DNA from: Solen grandis
Taxonomy: Eukaryota; Mollusca; Bivalvia; Adapedonta; Solenidae
Length of the DNA stretch: 64,000 nt
NCBI GenBank assembly: GCA_021229015.1
Contig: CM037782.1
Coordinates: 45,449,040-45,513,039, forward strand
Direction of reading: 5' to 3'
This document shows positions 49,975 through 59,540 of the stretch, in pieces. The first letter of the stretch is position 1, and each line of letters begins with the position of its first letter. The notes below the pieces were generated by a model that was not told the origin of the DNA, did not search any database, and saw only the letters and a list, made by a program, of their open reading frames with translations. The translations under genes and the position numbers were made by a program.

Positions 49975-51343
49975 CTTTAAGTTGATGCTAAGCACAGCAT
50001 GATAACGAAAAGCGGTACCTTATTCATATGGTGACAAAATGTTTTCAAATCATGTATTCGTTAAACCCCAATACAACAACAATACAACAACAACAAAGCA
50101 TATGTTTATTGGTACAACACGCCACGTGTTTACGTAAAATAAGATGTATAAACCAAAATGACTGGAAATGCTTATTAATAAACACTCTTCATTCTAACAA
50201 GAAACAAACAACTTAATCGGAGGCCAGTCTGCAAATTCATTTCATAGAATATACATGCACTTTCCATTTCCTTTTTAATATGAAACGCATTCCATAAACT
50301 GTCATTTCAGAGCAAACGGTATCACAGAAGAAGGCAAAATACCAAGCAATTACCATATGACCATAGTGGTATCACGACAAGCTCCGGACACAATTAAGTC
50401 AATTACAGATACATATCTTTCAGACGCCCAAGAAAACACTAACAATTTCGTCACCATAGAATCCCTCAAAAAGCTAGAATGTGAAGGAGAACTGAACATC
50501 TGCTTAAAGGATGAGCATATACTCGAGTATAAAACTGCTAACAATAAGACCAATTCACAGCGTCTAAATTTCAGCACTGAAAATGGGGTTTGGTTATTTT
50601 TCGAACTTTACAGAGTGCAAATCACTTTTGTAGCGTTGTTAAGAAATGAAGAACGCCCGCGTGCAGGAAACGTAGACGTCATTTTAACACAGGAAATGAA
50701 GCGTAGTCCTGGAGCTTACGTGACAGTTCGATGCAACACTGCGCCACAGGGACCTAATTTCAGCCATAGGCGGTCATCAATTCAGCGGAGCGAAAGTCAA
50801 ACAATATTTAAACCGGAAACAGTAACTTATATGGACACAGAATATCTGTCTGTTCTGTCTACCATGTCAAGGCTTTCGTCGACCTCATGTCCAGAAAATT
50901 TGCACAAATTTTCAAAGGGGAGTGATGACGAAATTATTGGGAAGTTGTCAAATATTGAAGCGAAGGTTAACTCGATCGACAAACATTTTCGATCAATATC
51001 AGTAACACCAGAATGTAAAGGTAAAAGCCATTCGGAAACCGTAGAATGTGTGTCTGTCGAGGATTTCTCAGACATAAGGGATCTCAGGGACCCTATTAGG
51101 AGAAACTACGTTGAACTATTGAACTCTGTACAGACGGAATCCTTCTGTGACTATCTGTACCAGTACGAAATTCTGCAAGAGGATGTGATTGAGAAGATTA
51201 TGACCACCAAGAAGCATGATCCGAGAGATGCCAATCGCTTGCTTCTGAATCACCTGACAAGGAAGAAGGTCAGCAAGAGTATGTTTGTCAAGATACTGCA
51301 GGACTCTGGGAACGAGCATCTTATAGGGCTGTTCCTGCCATAA
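48814..51343 (+). CDS. Neuralized-homology (NHR) domain plus CARD protein, two exons
   Basis: The proposed CDS is 48814-48986 joined to 50311-51343 (CAG|GTAATG donor, TTTCAG acceptor), giving 401 residues. The frame is continuous across the junction (VVR|ANGITEEG). Residues about 12-168 form an NHR domain: the start LKFSSYHGNNIRLSEDSVKA, then AICATDRPLLPHETLVV, then VWLFFELYRVQITFVALL as the closing strands. Residues 169-312 are a Ser-rich linker without a clear fold. Residues 313-401 match the six-helix CARD pattern (IRRNYVELL, FCDYLYQYEILQEDVIEKIM, ANRLLLNHL, MFVKILQDSGNEHLIGLF). There is no RING finger and no signal peptide. It is probably a cytosolic adaptor whose NHR senses a ligand and whose CARD recruits a partner. 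The start at 48814 is the first in-frame ATG, but an upstream exon joined at the AG at 48837-48838 is possible. Domain calls come from pattern recognition. Confidence 0.75.
49195..49790. repeat. Degenerate ~43-bp tandem repeat in the NHR-CARD intron
   Basis: Variants of 'TTTCTGGTAAAGAGGCAAAC', 'ATGCAAAAGGCGATG' and 'TTATAAG' recur about 13 times with lengths around 40-45 bases. The frame 49177-49404 on the minus strand is a by-product. Confidence 0.8.
49891..49971. repeat. T-rich run followed by (TTG)n microsatellite
   Basis: TTTTTGTTTG-type sequence leads into about 18 TTG units inside the NHR-CARD intron. Confidence 0.95.
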
Positions 51344-51426
51344 AGACCGCAGTTTTTTTCTATATACACCGATATACCCCCATTTAAAAAAAAAACACTT
51401 GAGCAAGTACAGGAAACCAGTTATAA

Positions 51427-51433
<7 letters not shown>

Positions 51434-51461
<28 letters not shown>

Positions 51462-51462
51462 T
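51434..51462. repeat. (AT)n/(GA)n microsatellite
   Basis: A short AT run followed by about 12 GA units, in the 3' untranslated region or just past the NHR-CARD stop codon. Confidence 0.95.
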
Positions 51463-51568
51463 TCATGAAGAAGGTACATGTAAAGTAATTGGTATTCTAT
51501 TTTTCAATCAATCAAATTTGGCATCATGATTTATGAGTATTGTACAATTTGAAAGAAAATCCTTTATG

Positions 51569-51574
51569 AATAAA
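51569..51574 (+). promoter_or_regulatory. Candidate poly(A) signal of the NHR-CARD gene
   Basis: AATAAA about 225 bases past the stop codon. Confidence 0.4.
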
Positions 51575-52835
51575 TCTAAAAGTTTTGAATTACTTTTTCT
51601 ATATTGATTAAGCCAGTGAAATAGCTGATTTATATTAGTCTACGGCCGTTCACACAAACAAAAGAGGAAATATCCAAAATTATCTAAAATATTATTTATA
51701 GTGTTGCATGTAAACAAAATAGTAAAAGATATATCAACTTGCACATCCTTATAATCAGAATACATTTCAAAGATGTTGAAGTGAGCTTTCGAAATCATTT
51801 ATTTGACTTGCATGCATGTATTTGTTATAAAACTTATCTATCAAAGTATTTGAAAAGTAAGGGATATACTGACTTGTGTCTAAACGTGATTTTAAGATTA
51901 CATGTTTTGTACATCAGTCAGAGTATACAGAAAGTAATAGTAAGGAACAGGTTGTTATATGGTGGTGCACTTTGTACATGTCAGAAATACAGAATGTGTC
52001 TGATTGTATTTCAGCAGTCATTTTAGCAACAAAGACATTTCTTCCTGTTATATTTTCAGTTCTAGTTGTTTTACATCTGTTGTGTGGCATGGGCGGATTG
52101 AGGTATCATATTTTCATATGGTGACAGAGTGGTTAGAATGTCCGCCCTGTAGTCGGGGGTTCGATCTCCGGTATCAAAATATCACAGGCCTAGGGGTTAA
52201 AATGGTACTGGTACATTTTCATTGTTAAGTGCTGAGCTTTAGTTCCAGGACTGGTTCGTCCTATGTCGGGATAAATTTTCGGGTTTAATATTATGTCACT
52301 CGTCTAGAGCGAGAGGCATCATTAAAGGATAGTCAATCATTTTTGATTGAAACGCTTTATTAAACGAAGGTCTTTATCTTAGTTCTGATCAATAGTGGAC
52401 ACACATTTACATGTTTCTGTCTCAAATTTAAAACCGTAATTGGTCATAGTTGAGCACATTCAAAACCTCATATCCAATAAAAACCGATCAAGGTAACTGG
52501 CACATAGACCGCACAGCTCATAATTTTATTCACTCATATCACATATAATTTTATTATCAGAATAATGTAATTCGTATCTAATTAATTTTGCAAAGTGGAA
52601 GTGTTGATAAAATTTCATTTACAATCTGAAAGAGAAAAACACGTCAAAACGAAAAGAACAAACTAAATTCCAAGGTATTATTTGTGAATTGTGATACCCG
52701 ACATTGTTTTCTGATTCCAGAGGTGACCGTTGATTACGAGTATTTAGCTCCCCCACTATATTTTGTAAACATTTTCGCTAATTCCAATAAATGATCGCTA
52801 ACGCAATGTCTGACCACATATATATGTTTATATAA

Positions 52836-52870
<35 letters not shown>

Positions 52871-54101
52871 AGACCTACAAGGTACTGCTACGTAGTGCAT
52901 ATCACTCATCGATTTTTCCCACGTGAAGAAACGCCACGTGCCCACACATGGTGACATCTGCAGTCAGTATGAAAACCTCAGAACTAAATTACCACCAGTC
53001 CTTTATTCTGCATGGTTACTGGTCAATTATTTATCGAATTTTGAGAGGTAAGGAAAGGAGACGTAAATGTTAGGTTTTATAACTAGAATGTTGTTCTACA
53101 TTCAATATTAATGGTGTATATATTGCAGGTACATGTATTTACAGGTAAATGTGGAAGGTGTTTAATGACAATCCTAGGTATAGGACTAAAGTATTCCATG
53201 AAAAACGAGCCCTAATATGGAATTAACAATATATAATATTGCTCTTTGCGTAATCTAATCAGTATTTCCTGTCCTTTGTTTTCAATATTTGTGTATATTT
53301 CTGTCTTTTATGTTTAATATTTTTGTTGTCGTAAGATATACACATTCACGTGCATCAGATGACACGTCTAAAATGATACATGGTTTCGTTTAACCAGCCA
53401 TTCGTGTGACTTAAATCATTAAGATAAAATTTCATAAATTATACAACACTTAAAATGTAGGTATACATTATATCAAATAAAACATAAAGTTTTTTATATG
53501 TATAGTTAGAACAAAAATAGCACAGAGGAGGAACATCAACATGTGCTCACATTTTTTCACAAAACTTTTTACTTTAGAAATAAAAATCGATCATATCTGT
53601 GCTTTATCTTTTAAAAATTTTGATTCAAAATAATGGATAATTATTAGGGGAGATACGCCTGATAAGTTGGCTATCAAGATTGAGAATTTGAGGTATAGTG
53701 ATAGTTAGTCAGAAAATCATCAAGTTACTTTTGGAAAATAACAGGTCTATGTTGCTCTAGTATAGCTGCACTATAAACAGTGTAATTTTGTACAGAATAC
53801 CGAGAAGTTATGTGGACTACAAGGTAAGACAGTCAAAGAATACCATATGTGTATCAACAAAAACAAGCCACGTTTAGTTACAATTTGCCATTACTCTATT
53901 CTTTTAATGTTCAGCCAAATCCCAGTTTCTAGATATTATTATAACATACTCTAACTCTCAACTCACCAGAATGTTTCACTTTGCTTGGCCTTATGCGTGT
54001 TTTGTGAATGCGTGTTTGTCACAAGTCCTCGATACTGAGACTAAATGCCTCTGTACCGGTATAACATATCGGCTAAGGCTTGCTTATAGGCAGCTGTAAA
54101 C
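51575..54101. other. Spacer between NHR-CARD and PDI-D genes
   Basis: It contains the SINE at 52120-52340 and a (TG)n microsatellite at 52837-52867. The frames at 51739-52228 are shadows of one another with no domain. The last 100 bases before 54102 may be 5' untranslated sequence of the PDI-D gene. Confidence 0.45.
52120..52340 (+). mobile_element. SINE family 1 copy
   Basis: A tRNA-like head (GGTGACAGAGTGGTTAGAAT, box B GGTTCGATCTC) is followed by TGGTACTGGTA and TTCCAGGACTGGTTCGTCC. The 3' end is diverged. Confidence 0.75.
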
Positions 54102-55283
54102 ATGAACACTATGGGACTATCATTGTATTTGTTAACAGTAACCTTTTGGTTAACAACTGTTTCTTCTGAAATGATTCAAGTAACCCAAGACAATTTATTA
54201 ACAATCACAAAGGAAAAGAAAAGTATGTTTTTGTATGCGACGGAGGAAGACTGCGACCAGTGTCGGCTAGCATATCGCCACTTTGTGACAGCAGCGCAGA
54301 CATTTCAGCATGATTCAGATATCTTCTTTGGAAAACTGATGGACAAAACCCTTTTACAGGCATTTGAGGTGAGTCGTTTACCGAGAGTGGTATTCTTCGA
54401 ATATGGCAGCGCCACCCCGCGTGTTTACAAAGGTGACATTACGTCGACTGCAATTGTGAAAATTGTGACAGAGGCTTTCAAAGGTGATTTTAAGTCAATA
54501 GATTTACGGCATGCTGTAGAGATAACGAAGTCTAATTTTGAGGAGATCATAGGCAACGAGGATCAATATAGATTGTTAATGCTACATGAGGAGGACGATG
54601 AAGACGAGATAGCTGCCTTTGAAGAGATCGCTGAAACATTTGAAAATGAACTCCACGTTGTCATTGCGAGAATAGATGTCGATAAAGAAAAGAAACTCCG
54701 GTATAAATATAATGCAGTCATCTATCCGTCATTTTATTGGTATCCGAAGGGCTCCTTGGATAAAAAGAAGAGATATGCTGGACGGTTAGATGTAGAGCAA
54801 ATGGTAAAATTCATTAATGTCGAAGCAGAACTATTCAGGACCAAGGGGGGACGACTGAATCCATTTGCTGGCCTGATAAATCCGCTTGATGAAGTAATAA
54901 GCAAATATGGCAAGGAACTGTATGACCTAAAAGACTTTTCTTTAATTCGAACAAATCTCCAAAAAGTTATAGATAAGTTACCAGAAAACGTTGACAAAGA
55001 CTTGGTTGATTACTACGTTCATTTGTTAGACGAAGTTGAAGAGGATAAAACAATTGAAGCTCTTGACGAATCAAGAAACCGTCTTTACAGAAGAATGGAC
55101 GACGCCGGACCACTGGAATTTGACCAATTGATTAGAAAAAGAAACATTGTCCAGAAATATATTGACATTATAGGAGATCACCTTTTAAAGGAAATAGCGG
55201 GCAGTGACTACGGTATGCCAGTCAATACAAATATTCCTTCAGGTGATACAAAACATAATTTAGAGTTTCATGATGAATTCTAG
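54102..55283 (+). CDS. PDI-D family protein: two thioredoxin folds plus ERp29-like D domain, ER-retained, intronless
   Basis: 393 residues in one exon. Residues 1-22 are a signal peptide (LSLYLLTVTFWLTTVSS). The first thioredoxin domain (about 24-127) has the active-site CDQC at 51-54 where PDIs usually have CGHC, and a cis-Pro at 94 (SRLPRVVFF). The second (about 137-245) has no CXXC but keeps its cis-Pro at 209 (IYPSFYWYPKG). A helical D domain follows (about 252-360, GRLNPFAGLINPLDEVI to IRKRNIVQKYI), as in ERp29. The C-terminal HDEF is a KDEL-like ER-retrieval signal. Likely role: folding or disulphide exchange of secretory proteins in the ER lumen. Animal ERp29 has one thioredoxin fold plus D, while plant, Dictyostelium and fungal PDI-D proteins have two. 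The ATG has a good context (AAACATGAAC). The lack of introns could reflect an old retrocopy, but no poly(A) tract or target duplication is visible. Confidence 0.85.
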   Translation: MNTMGLSLYLLTVTFWLTTVSSEMIQVTQDNLLTITKEKKSMFLYATEEDCDQCRLAYRHFVTAAQTFQHDSDIFFGKLMDKTLLQAFEVSRLPRVVFFEYGSATPRVYKGDITSTAIVKIVTEAFKGDFKSIDLRHAVEITKSNFEEIIGNEDQYRLLMLHEEDDEDEIAAFEEIAETFENELHVVIARIDVDKEKKLRYKYNAVIYPSFYWYPKGSLDKKKRYAGRLDVEQMVKFINVEAELFRTKGGRLNPFAGLINPLDEVISKYGKELYDLKDFSLIRTNLQKVIDKLPENVDKDLVDYYVHLLDEVEEDKTIEALDESRNRLYRRMDDAGPLEFDQLIRKRNIVQKYIDIIGDHLLKEIAGSDYGMPVNTNIPSGDTKHNLEFHDEF

Positions 55284-55940
55284 CTGTTTTCATGCCATAT
55301 TCATTCCATACAAAATAATTAAGTTTTGTTATTAAATTGTACGCTATAAATATTGTGAAGGGTAGGTGTCCTAGAACTCACATTTTAGGTGACAGAGCTG
55401 ATCTGGGTATATTTTCATATTGTATGATTATATTATCTTCTCACTGTGCTTGAAAAAAGACCTACGATTCTAATTATTTGTCTATGGATGGCAAATTCCT
55501 AGGTGTACAAGTAGGCCACATAAATGCTCGAGTGACATGACTTTCCTCAGCCGGGAATAAATAGTCATGTTCCCTGTCTATAATTAATGATGGCAGATGT
55601 TGAATCAAAGTCTAAAGAAAAAATGTTGTAAAAAGAAAAGTATTTGGCATTATATTGTAATAAGAAAATAATATACTGTAAAAATAATAGTATTTATTTT
55701 TGTCATGAAATTGCATTTCATATCGATCTTAAATGTGTTTTATGCTTGGTATTTTGTTTGTATTTATGTATGCTTTACTAAAATAAATCCCAAAATGTGG
55801 ATTTACTGTAACTTAAGTAATGATTGTTTGTTTGTTTATTTGTTGGCTAGCATCGCATTAAGTGTTAATGGCTGGGTCTTGGCCCTAAACGGCACGTGTG
55901 TGGCATATAGAATATCCAAGGTTTGACCGAATCGTAATAA
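55284..55940. other. 3' flank of the PDI-D gene
   Basis: A candidate AATAAA poly(A) signal lies at 55556-55561. The frame 55705-55926 has no domain. Confidence 0.45.
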
Positions 55941-55944
55941 TTCC

Positions 55945-56215
55945 GCCGTGAAAAAAAGGCGTCGTTTGAAGAAAATTCAATGATAGTTGCTGACCAATAC
56001 AACCGGGTATTTGAGCGACATACCAAAATGTCACTGGAAAACCTCCCTCGCTCGTTGCTAAGCCAGATACCCGGGCTGTATAACTGGAATGGTGTTATGT
56101 CATTCGTTTACGAAGTGATACCGTAGAAAGGCAGCTTTTATCTGTCACATAAAAAAGCCTTAATATAAATGACGAAAGTATTGTTGATGGGACATTAAAA
56201 CATAGCACACAAACA
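55945..56215 (+). mobile_element. SINE family 1, strongly diverged copy
   Basis: It retains GCGACATACCAAAATGTCAC, the central 'CATTCGTTTACGAAGTGATAC' segment and the tail ATTGTTGATGGGACATTAAA. The head is decayed. Confidence 0.65.
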
Positions 56216-57180
56216 ACCAACATGTATATTTTGCATATATGTGTTGTTGTTTTTTTTAATTTATCGATTGCTCTTTCCAAATGGTTTTTGAAGAGGGTTG
56301 CTTGTAAAATATTACAGTTTTAAAACTTCTCAATGAGATATATTCCATATCAATTCAATACAAGACAGGCAAACAAACAGACACACATTTTCCACCCACT
56401 ACATGGTTGGAACACTTCATTGAATTGGACAATTTAAATTCATGAAAATAATTTAAAAAGTGAATGACACTTTGATCGAATACCGGTAATATATTTTATA
56501 CAGTGTATAACTGTTGATCGAATACCGCTATTATATTTTATACAGTGTATAAATTTACGATTCAAAGTCCATATGAAATTAAAATTTCGCAACAATTGGG
56601 CAGATATCGATATTGGGTTTGTACTGATGGTGACCTTTGTACGGACCTTGATTTGGGAGTACCTGGAAACATCCTGCATGTCCGAAAGGGGACTAAAATC
56701 CATTCCACATATAACGTCAGACCTTGGATCGAACCTGGTTTGGTGAAAAACCAGTGCGTCAAGCACTACACAATTAGGACACTCAGACACTCCGGACGTT
56801 GCTTTGAGCGAAAAAAAACTGCATTTAAAAAAAAAATCAACAACCCTAGTAAGGTCATTTTTTTATTGGGTAGCAACATACCAGGTACCTTTGGTTTGTA
56901 GAATGCCTGTTGAGGTGACCTGATCCGTTGCTTTGTACTACTTATATAGAGAGGAAGTTGGATCTTCACTGTATAGGATATCAACATATATAAATGTATA
57001 ATAAATACATCATATTTAGTTTGAAAGTTGATACTGACATTATATGGACTGACTTCAACAGGTATTTTGAAAAGTAAAGTACCGGTCATGCAGTAATCAG
57101 GTGTTTAAAATGAGATACACAAAAGGATAACATTAAGTAAATACTACATGTGTCATTCAAGGCTTAAAATAAAACTGATG
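56216..57180. other. Noncoding; possible SINE head on the minus strand at 56700-56790
   Basis: The reverse complement of 56720-56740 contains CCAGGTTCGATCC, a box-B match, with a box-A-like stretch upstream. The frame 56545-56901 spans this and is probably an artefact. A short direct repeat (GATCGAATACCG.TA..ATAT) lies at 56474-56539. Confidence 0.4.
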
Positions 57181-57184
57181 ATTA

Positions 57185-57318
57185 TCAAAATGGCACTGGT
57201 ATAGATCCTTTGCTTGGCGCTCAGTATGATATAGTTCCAGGACTGGTTAGCCCGTTGTCAGAATATTATGTGACTGGGAGTGGTGTCATGCCACATGTCT
57301 ACGGCATGGTCCTGCAGA
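57185..57318 (+). mobile_element. SINE family 1 fragment
   Basis: AAATGGCACTGGTATAGATC, GTTCCAGGACTGGTTAGCCC and CATGCCACATGTCTACGGCA match the body. Both head and tail are missing. Confidence 0.75.
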
Positions 57319-57671
57319 TTTTATTTAATGTTTTATTTATTCATTTAAAGTCTAAAACACATGTACTTCATAACGCATACTCACAATTGAAACATAAACA
57401 TGTAAAAGTGTACATGTAGCCATTCTAAAAATAGAGTTACAAGAGACAATAATATATAGAGTGAATGTCCGATGAGTGTATGACAAATGAGTGGGTCGAT
57501 GCATAAAAGATGAGTAAATGGATGGACATGTGGATTGATTAATAGGTATACTAAGTGATTCACAGTGTACTAACCTGCTAAGTACCTTAACATATTTAAC
57601 ACCTGTTAATCATGGCATCTGATTAAGTTACAAACCTAACATGTAATTAAGATATCTGATAAGAAACCAAA

Positions 57672-58590
57672 TAGAACAGAACAGAACAAACTTTTATTTA
57701 GACATAAGCATAACAGCTCATCGTCATACATATAAATAAATACATATTATATATTTGGCATGCACATACATTTCAAATACATATATGTTTTAGAAATACA
57801 TTTATATTAAGAATAGTGAACAATTTAAATCTAACACTATGGATTCACTTATGAAGTGAGAATGCTATATAAGCTATATTCAATTCATACATTATGGATA
57901 AAAACTATCAAACATCTTTAAGAACACATGTAATTATATATCTAAAGCGTTCAGAGCATTCGTTCTTATATTGAAAGCCTTTTTACAAAACAGTGCTAAT
58001 TTATTTAATATATTTTTGTTTTCCAACAGTTCGATCGATATATTTGTACACACTGGGATTTTGTGTATAAAACTTTGGAACATAATTTTTTAAAGTATTA
58101 TGATCATGCTTGGTTTCTCATAATAATAAATTTTAATAAACTTCTTTCTTATATTACCATAACAAGGACAGATTAAAACACAAGAGTGTTCTCTGGAACA
58201 CATTTGTCACCTACTGAAGCGTAACGGAAAATGTGTGACAGACAGTCGGATTGATAGACAGACGGACAGACAGACGGTGGAAAAGTGACCTTTATGTGTC
58301 ACCTCTGCTTACAGCAGGTGACACAAAAATGATATTCATCTTCCAAATCATTACAGATACAAAAAAACACAAAGCCTTTCATTTCTTGGTAAATAATTTA
58401 CTCCATATCTTCCAGTGTGTATTTTAAGTGAATGAGCTGAAGTTCTAATTCTCGATATATAAAATCGTAAGTTATAAGGAAGTACATCCAAATAATCTTC
58501 GTACTGTACATTTAATTTAATACCATTATACATATTCAAAACACAATTTATTTCCTTGTCGTGTACACAGCCCTGTTTATCAATTAGTTT
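57672..58590 (-). pseudogene. LINE 3' end: C-terminal reverse-transcriptase ORF region and tail
   Basis: Minus-strand translation from about 58590 gives QGCVHDKEINC, then YEDYLDVLPYN, RISRIRTSAH-like ISRIRTSAHSLKIHTGRYG, PRNERLC and CNDLEDEYHF. After an interruption it continues with LICPCYGNIRKKFIKIYYY..KPSM. This is the Cys/His-containing C-terminal end typical of non-LTR retrotransposons (pattern S.H.L.IE.GR...PR..R.C....EDE.HF...CP.Y...R). The element ends at 57672-57691 in AGAACAGAACAGAACAAAC, the reverse of a (TGTTC)n-type tail. It is 5'-truncated and frameshifted. Confidence 0.75.
58185..58328. mobile_element. Short GACA-containing element inserted in the LINE
   Basis: It starts TTTGTCACCTACTGAAGCG and ends near GCTTACAGCAGGTGACACAA, so the ends form an imperfect inverted repeat. 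A GACAGACGGACAGACAGACG tract lies in the middle. It splits the LINE frame between EDEYHF and LICPCY. Confidence 0.6.
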
Positions 58591-59230
58591 TTAAAAGTCA
58601 AAACCACTGATTTCATATCAAACATGAATTGATTTTCAAATACAAAACTAAAACCATTTATATCCATCATTTCTTTCATATTACAATGTACTTATCCAAT
58701 TTCATTTCCCATTTATAAAATCAGTGTATGACATTTCATAAACATTTACAATTAATGTCAAATCAAATTTCAGGCATATATATGGCAATCAAGGAAGACA
58801 TCTATGTTTGTGTAAATATATCATTCTACTGAAGAAACAAACTTTAAATACTTTACACAGGGTTAATTGGAGTACATATATTTAAAGACATCTATACTTT
58901 CCGATTACAATGAAATGTAAGAGGGATTTTTTAATATATTAATCACAGGGGTTCGAATTTGCATGGGGCGAATCACTTCGTACTTAATGATAACCCCTGT
59001 GATATTAATCATAACGTTTTCATAATTTGTGCATCATATTAAGCACTTCAAGTCCTTGTGGTTATCATTTCTATTGTCTTATTTTGAAAAATATGTTGGA
59101 CATGTTTTCAACTAATGCATGTAATCAGAATTTAAAGCAAAATTTTACATCTGCGTTAAAACTTATATTTTCAATAGAAAAGGTAGTTCATAGTTTTACT
59201 CTGAAACATTCAGTACAATACTCCACCACT
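58591..59230. other. Noncoding; no intact gene
   Basis: This may include further decayed LINE sequence, but stops are frequent and no RT motif is seen. The frame 59027-59317 runs into a SINE and is not a gene. Confidence 0.4.
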
Positions 59231-59232
59231 TG

Positions 59233-59540
59233 TACCGGTGGCCGAGTGGTTAGAGCGTACGCCATGAAATCGGCGGTCATGAGTTTTTTCCCAGGCTGCG
59301 ACATACCAAAGTCGTAAAAAAGGTAATGGTATAGATCCCTTGCTGGGCGCTAAGCATATCAGGGTAGATCCAGGACTGATAGGCCGGGTGTTAGGATAAT
59401 GTGGCTAGGTGCAGTATCATGTCATAAGTCTATGTCATGATACTGCAGTGTGGCAGCACTATATCTGTCTCACGTAGACATCGTCTCCAAATAACTAAAA
59501 TGCTGTCGGCAAGACGTTAAACACAATAAACAAACAAAAA
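59233..59540 (+). mobile_element. SINE family 1, nearly full length
   Basis: A tRNA-like head (GGTGGCCGAGTGGTTAGAGC, decayed box B) is followed by GCGACATACCAAAGTCGTAA, ATCCAGGACTGATAGGCCGG and ATGATACTGCAGTGTGGCAG. The tail is CAAGACGTTAAACACAATAA. No clear target duplication was found. Confidence 0.85.

Noticed and set aside
56545..56901. 118-codon frame
   Set aside because: It overlaps a tRNA-like box-B sequence on the opposite strand and A-rich runs; no domain features.
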